Assembly: GCA_002917075.1 (NCBI GenBank)
Contig: NTMA01000062.1
Location: 180,542 to 244,541, forward strand
Direction of reading: 5' to 3'
From: Hawksworthiomyces lignivorus
Lineage: Eukaryota > Ascomycota > Sordariomycetes > Ophiostomatales > Ophiostomataceae
Length of the DNA stretch: 64,000 nucleotides
Shown here: positions 58,901-64,000 of the stretch, piece by piece
How the letters are laid out: each line of letters begins with the position of its first letter
How positions within the stretch are numbered: the first letter of the stretch is position 1
Position numbers and translations under genes: made by a program
The notes under the pieces: model-generated
The model's input: the letters and a program-made list of their open reading frames with translations, nothing else
The model's database searches: none
What the model was told of the DNA's origin: nothing

Positions 58901-60200
58901 CGTCCTCTTCGCGACCCCAGCTCTTCCCGCTCTCCAAGACCCTGCTTTCCCCGCGGATTGACGGAATTTTCCTCGTCTCACTCGTCTTACGGATCTCACC
59001 TTTTACCATTCTTATTGTTCTTTTATTTTTATTTTTATTTTATTCTCTCCTGGTCTCCGCCTGTTGTGTCGTATCCACTTATTGAGCTCGTGTAGAGAAG
59101 AGTCTCGACCAAATCCCAAGCTTTTGACCAGGTCTCGAAAAAAGGCACTGTTCGATTGCGCCGCTGGACTGCCACACAGCTCGACTGCGCCAGTGGTCAC
59201 ACACAGAGTTTCTTGCCTGTGCGCATGCGGCGCTGCGAAAGGAGCACAATCCATCGCGCCTGGCAGGCCTGCTTCAGCGCGATAGCACATACTTCGCGGT
59301 ATTAAAAATAAAACGAAAATTAAATCCTTTATTCTATCTGACGATCGAATGGGTTCCAGCCGGCGTTAAACGAGTTGACAGACGGTTTACTGTTGGCTGG
59401 ATAAGGCAGGCACAAGTGGCCCGGAAATTCAGTTAAGCCAAAGAAGGGACCGCTGCGACGCTAAAACAGCAAGGGCCGAAAGAGAGCAGGAAAACAATTA
59501 AAATAAAAAGAACAAAATAAAATACAAAATACAAAATACAAAATACACCCCAAGCAGACAAATAACGAATCGAGGGCCTCCAAAGACGCCAAAACGACGC
59601 CAAAGACGCCAATTCAAAAGGGAAAACCACCAGACAGAAGAGAGGGAAAACGAGATAGAGATACACAGAAGCATTGACCAGGAACAAGACAAGAAACCCC
59701 CCTCTTCTACTCCTTGTCGCTTTCTCTTCTTCTCCCTCTCTGCTTCTCTCTTTCTCTCTTTCTCCCATTCTCTTCTTTTCCTCATCCTCTCTTTCTCTCT
59801 GCAGGACGATACACGAAAAGACCCGAGCAAAATAAAGCACGCATTGGTTGGGCCTTTCCTCATTGTGGGTTTTCCCTACTGTTGCAGGCCTTCCTTCCTT
59901 CCTTCCTTGTGCCTATTGTGTCTCTCTCTTTATTGTTCGCTATTTCCCTCCTCCACTCCCTCTCTCCGCTTTTTTTTGTTAATTCCCTGTCGTTCTTTCG
60001 CTCCGTCCTGCCGAGTTTACGACCCGCCTTCAGCGCGCCCTGCCGCCACAATCTCAGAGGAAAGCAGCTTCCACCGCCCAAAAGTCTCCACCGCCAGCCC
60101 ATTTTGCCCAGCAGCAACGCCACTGCTACTGCCACTCTCCCCCTCGGTTGGTTCCTTCTCCAGTGGGTTCTTTCTTCATTCGTCCGCCGCCCTCTTGATT
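56000..60200. other. Pyrimidine-rich block, likely leader of the CCCH gene
   Basis: Sustained C/T bias on the plus strand (51 of 60 bases at 57661-57720), broken by a purine-rich island at about 59.3-59.7 kb. It runs into the CCCH gene in the sense direction, which fits a long C/T-rich promoter and 5' leader. Confidence 0.55.
59519..59546. repeat. Tandem AAAATAC x4
   Basis: Four perfect 7-nt units. Confidence 0.85.
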
Positions 60201-60453
60201 TGTCGCACACCACGGAAAGAACCCAAACACAGTGCAAAAGTGGGCTCGAAAACAAAGGGACCCTAGATCCGAACCCAACTCCCCCAAAATCAGGCGGACT
60301 AGAAAAAAAAAAAGTGAGAGCAGAGAAGACGAGAGACCCTGTGAAAGAAAAGACAAAAGAGCCCGGACTCCAGAGTCATACAGAGGCCCCCAAGAACACA
60401 ATCTCCTTCTCTTTCTCATGCGCGCACGCACTTACACTCACAGCAACGCCGCA

Positions 60454-63111
60454 ATGCCCTCCTCTAACTTACCATCAGACTTCCGTCACGCGCGATCCGG
60501 CAGCCTCACGATTCTCCCGCAGAACGGTCACGCCCAAGACGCTGCCAGCCCCATGGCCGCCGCTCCGCCACGGTTCGACGGCGGCCCACGAAGCCCTCCG
60601 AGTACGTCGTTTTTCTCTTATCGTGATGTCTTTCATGTCGTCTTCCGTTCTTTTTGCTGCTGTGGTCGCGCTTGCTCAATGCCAAGTTGCTTTCTCTCTG
60701 CTGCTGCTGCCCCTCCCCCTCTTCTCCGCTCTGCTCGATGGCGTGGATCCCCGAGCCTGCGAGATTGACCACGCGTGCCTCTGCCCACCCCCCCCTTCTC
60801 CCTCCTCGCGTGCTGCTCTGCTTTTCTCGTTCGTCTCTGCTTTTTCTTGTCTTCAATTCTGACCAATTGTGCTATCCAGATACGTCCCATGTGCCGTGCA
60901 AGTTCTTCCGCCAAGGCGCCTGCCAGGCCGGCAACTCCTGCCCGTTCAGCCACGACATCGGCGCTGCCACCGAGACCGTCTGCAAGTACTTTGCCAAGGT
61001 ACGTTACGGCTGCTGCTCTCTGTCTTGCATCTTCGATGCAGAGAGACTCTAAACGACCAGCCTTCCCTGTCTCGCGTGTCTCTACCCCAGAACTTGTCCT
61101 CGGTCGCACCATTTCCCCACATAATCAGTGTGGCCGTTGGTGGGACTGAGCAAGTCGCAAGACTGGCACATGCTTACCTCTTCTTACCTCTCGGCCCGCC
61201 ATGGAGTCTGCAAGAAGCTAACAGGAAGAACAGGGAAACTGCAAATTCGGCCCCAAGTGCGCCAACATCCACGTTCTCCCCGACGGCCGACGCGTAAACT
61301 ACGGCAAAAATGGCGTCACCATTGGCACCGCCCCTCTCAGCCTCGGCAACCGCATCAACCCCAATGCATATCTCCAGCCGTCGAACAGCGCTCTCACAAA
61401 CTCGTTCCTGAACGCATCAGGGCAGCAGCAGTCGGCCTACCATGCTAATGGCGGCACAGCAGACGACCGCTACCACGCGAACAACTCCCACCAGCTAGGC
61501 CGCCAGCCCAGCCTGGACAGCGGTCTAGTGCCGACCATCGACAACACATATTCGTCGAACCCGACGTCCGCGTATGGCTCACCGCCGGGACCAGGCCTGT
61601 CCGGCTTCGACGCTGACCACAGCCACCGCAGCGTCCTGGGCCTCTCGCCCGTCAACGCCAACGTGCTCTCTGTGATGGATGCGCCTCTCCCCGCATCCTT
61701 CGACTCCAATGGCATTTCGCACGCCCGCTATGGCCCCTGGCCCGCCTCCGTGCCCGCCCAATTCGGCCTCGATTCGCCGTCGCCCTCTCTCCACAACGCC
61801 AAGGACGACCGTACCTCGGAGACGCTCAAGCTGCTGCACAGCTCTGCTTTCGGCAGCAACGAGCATCTGCTTGCGGGCTCGCCCTCCAACTCCCACAACC
61901 TCGCCGTCCCGCACGACAGCATCATGGGCAGCAGCCCGAGCGCCTTGGCCGGCGCCGACGAATACTATGGCAAGCGCGCCATGCATTCCAACTCGACCCG
62001 CTACGCCAAGCCGCGGCTGCTGAGCAGCAGCGCGCCCAAGGTGGACCGCGACTGGGACACCGAGTTCCTGTTCCTGGAAGAGGACTACGTGCCGGCCAAC
62101 CTCGCAAACGACCTGCTGACACCGCAGGAGAAGGCGCGCCGGGGCTCTCTGCGGCTCAACGACCTCGAGGGGCCGCTGTCGGAGACGCCAACCGCGTCGG
62201 GCTCTGCCTCGGCCTCGGCCAACGCGACGAAGTTCGGCAGCCCCGCGACAAACGCGGCCGTCGGCGGCGCCAGCCCCAGCCGGTGGAGCCCCTGGCTGCA
62301 GCAGCGGCAGCGGGGCGGCGCGAGCGACGAAGACGTGGACCCGACGAGCGGCGGCAGCCTGGGGCGCTCCATGAAGCACGTCCCGTCCATGTTCGGCCAC
62401 GTGGGCAGCCCGCTGCGCAACAGCCTCGCCAACAACCTTGAGCTGAACGGAAAGCTAAACGGCGTGGGCAGCCACAGCCCGAGCGCGGCTACCAGCAGCA
62501 ACGGCGCCGCCAGTAACGGCGTTGGTGGCAGCAGCGACTTCCTGCTGCCGTCGGGCGGCCGCAGCGCGAGCGTCGGCGGTCTCGGCGAGTCTATGTCGGT
62601 GCTGACGCAGCAGCTCCAGCGCACGCGCGTGAGCGACGACGCTGCGGGCTTCGGCGGCTCTGGCTCCGGCGCCAGCCCACGCCTGCGGCCCCACGCCGCC
62701 TCGCGCAACCCGAGCGCCTCGCTGAGCACGGCCGCCGTCACGGCCGCGGCTGCGGCCGGCATCATCGGCGGCCGCGGCGGTAGCGGCGACCACACTCGCG
62801 GCCTGGAGCGCCACATCAGCAGCGGGTCCATCGGCTCGTCGGCCGCGGCCGGCCGCTTCCCCGCACCCATTGACGAGGAAGATCCCTCGTTCCTCTTCGA
62901 CATGGAGGAGGTGGACGACGCCTCCGGCCTCCAGCAGCATCAGCCGCAGCACGACGCCGCGCGGACGCTGAAGCGCAAGTCGGGCGGCCTGGTCAACGGC
63001 AACGGCACCGGCGGCAGCCTTTGGAGCTACGCCGGCATCGCCTCCGGCAAGGGCGCCACCAAGAGCCGAAGCGCGTCGTCGTCGGCCATCGAGTCGATTG
63101 GCGGCAGGTGA
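60454..63111 (+). CDS. CCCH zinc-finger protein with long low-complexity tail
   Basis: Three exons (60454-60601, 60880-60998, 61234-63111) give about 714 residues. I used MPSSNLPSDF at 60454; an in-frame ATG at 60418 would add 12 residues. Two CCCH fingers follow the first intron: CKFFRQGACQAGNSCPFSH and CKYFAKGNCKFGPKCANIH, both C-x7-C-x5-C-x3-H. The second is assembled across the second intron (CKYFAK|GNC). After GRRVNYG the remaining ~580 residues are Ser/Gly/Ala/Asn-rich with an acidic FLFDMEEVDD near the end. CCCH fingers of this type bind RNA or DNA; yeast Lee1 has a similar pair. Likely a regulator with a long upstream region; exact role unknown. Confidence 0.9.
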
Positions 63112-64000
63112 ATGTGGCCATTCTATTTTTCGCTGGATAGCTTGGAACAAGTCGCAGCCCATTTTTCCTTCCTGTCTTCCCCGTCTTACCTCTTTTTTTT
63201 TCTCTACATCTCCGTCGTCCGTCTCTTTTTTTTGCAAAGTTTTTGGGCATAGCAGAGCAAAAAAACGATTTCCCGCATTCTGTTTTCTTTTTTTGTTCCA
63301 CCGTTGGATATTATGCATCTTGGAAAGCAAAGCCGCCTCTGGCTGTCTTCAAATTGTTGGACAGCTAGAATATCATTTCACTATTATTTTTTAGGCGACG
63401 GTAAAAGAAATACGAGCAGTGGGAAGGAAAGAGAAGCCATTTAAAAGCAAAGGACACAGCATACCATACATGGAGAGAGCGAGAAAGAGACGGAGGCCAC
63501 GCCGCCCTTTTTTTTGTCGGAGTAGAGAAGAGGGACAAGGCACGGAGAGGGCACCGGGATGATGACAGGTAAACAAAAAAGAGAGAGACGAAGTCTATGC
63601 ATGATGGAACATTGAAACACAAAGAAACGAGGCAACAAAATCAGACCCAGGGCAATGGACAAAGGGGGCTTTTTCTTATTTTGGGTGTAATTATGGGAGT
63701 ATATGATTTGTTTTATCTTGCTCATTTATCGCTTTTGTTGGGACAATGTATGCTACGAGGAGTCTTGTAATGGTGTTTTATGTTTGCTATTTTTCCGTCT
63801 ACGAACTAGGATTGTCGGATTTCCTTATCTTGTGTTGGCCGACGAGCATCACTTTCCTTTTTTTTTTTTGCTTAGGGAGTTTTTGTATTCTACTACTTAG
63901 CCTGTTCTGCTTGGATATATAATATTCTTGATCCTATATGGTTTTTGGTATCCGTTCTCGAACCGAGATTTTTTTTTTTTTTTTTTTTTTTTTTCCTAAA
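63112..64000. other. 3' region of the CCCH gene to window end
   Basis: Begins C/T-rich (3' UTR), becomes purine-rich at 63400-63660, and ends in a run of 26 T (63969-63994). No gene recognised. Confidence 0.5.

Larger units (their letters stand above)
50120..60453. other. 10-kb gene desert with mirrored purine/pyrimidine skew
   Basis: No protein-coding gene is convincing here. The plus strand is purine-rich from about 52.2 to 55.5 kb and pyrimidine-rich from about 56.0 to 60.2 kb. The long open frames inside are Ser/Phe/Leu-rich products of this composition, lacking domains. The right half is probably the promoter and transcribed leader of the CCCH gene; the left half may be a divergent transcript. 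Small repeats are listed separately. Confidence 0.6.

Noticed and set aside
61579..62900. ORFs of 270 codons opposite the CCCH gene tail
   Set aside because: Ala/Arg-rich products of the high-G+C sense strand; no family resemblance.

Overview
The window looks like nuclear DNA of a filamentous ascomycete (Pezizomycotina). The genes are split by short introns (mostly 50-150 bp) with GTRNGT-type donors and YAG acceptors. The content is typical of the group: two Zn2Cys6 regulators, three Dal5-type MFS carriers, a siderophore transporter, a DUF7704-like membrane protein, a sarcosine/fructosyl-amine type oxidase and a TAP-like serine peptidase. I could not identify the species. I saw no rRNA, tRNA, CRISPR array or intact transposon.

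Layout. 0-10.7 kb: a partial FAD oxidoreductase facing a Zn2Cys6 regulator, then the reductive iron-uptake pair FTR1 (iron permease, minus) and FET3 (multicopper ferroxidase, plus) sharing a 563-bp promoter, then a GNAT acetyltransferase and a small secreted protein. 10.7-23.3 kb: gene-poor DNA with short GC-rich hairpins, a DUF7704-like protein, an MFS carrier, a PHO89-type Na+/phosphate symporter with a 3-kb upstream region, and a second MFS carrier. 24.2-26.6 kb: an M3 metallopeptidase with two apparent frameshifts. 27.4-36.1 kb: an SDR, an FAD amine oxidase with a peroxisomal C-terminus, a third MFS carrier and a second Zn2Cys6 regulator, which together look like a small nitrogen/amine catabolic cluster. 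37.8-50.1 kb: a seven-span membrane protein, a siderophore-iron transporter, a secreted or membrane-anchored TAP-like peptidase, a D-2-hydroxyacid dehydrogenase and a macro-domain protein. 50.1-60.4 kb: ten kilobases without a convincing gene but with strong mirrored purine/pyrimidine skew. 60.4-63.1 kb: a two-finger CCCH protein.

How the genes fit together. FTR1, FET3 and the siderophore transporter cover both fungal iron-acquisition routes. The FTR1-FET3 promoter carries two exact ATCWGATAA motifs, the known target of the iron-sensing GATA repressor, so iron-repressed co-expression is likely. PHO89 has two CACGTG elements about 1.1 and 1.4 kb upstream, as expected for a Pho4/NUC-1-type factor. 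Exon joins below were worked out by hand from frame, splice consensus and family conservation; very short exons (13-28 nt) at the ends of several genes are the least certain parts.
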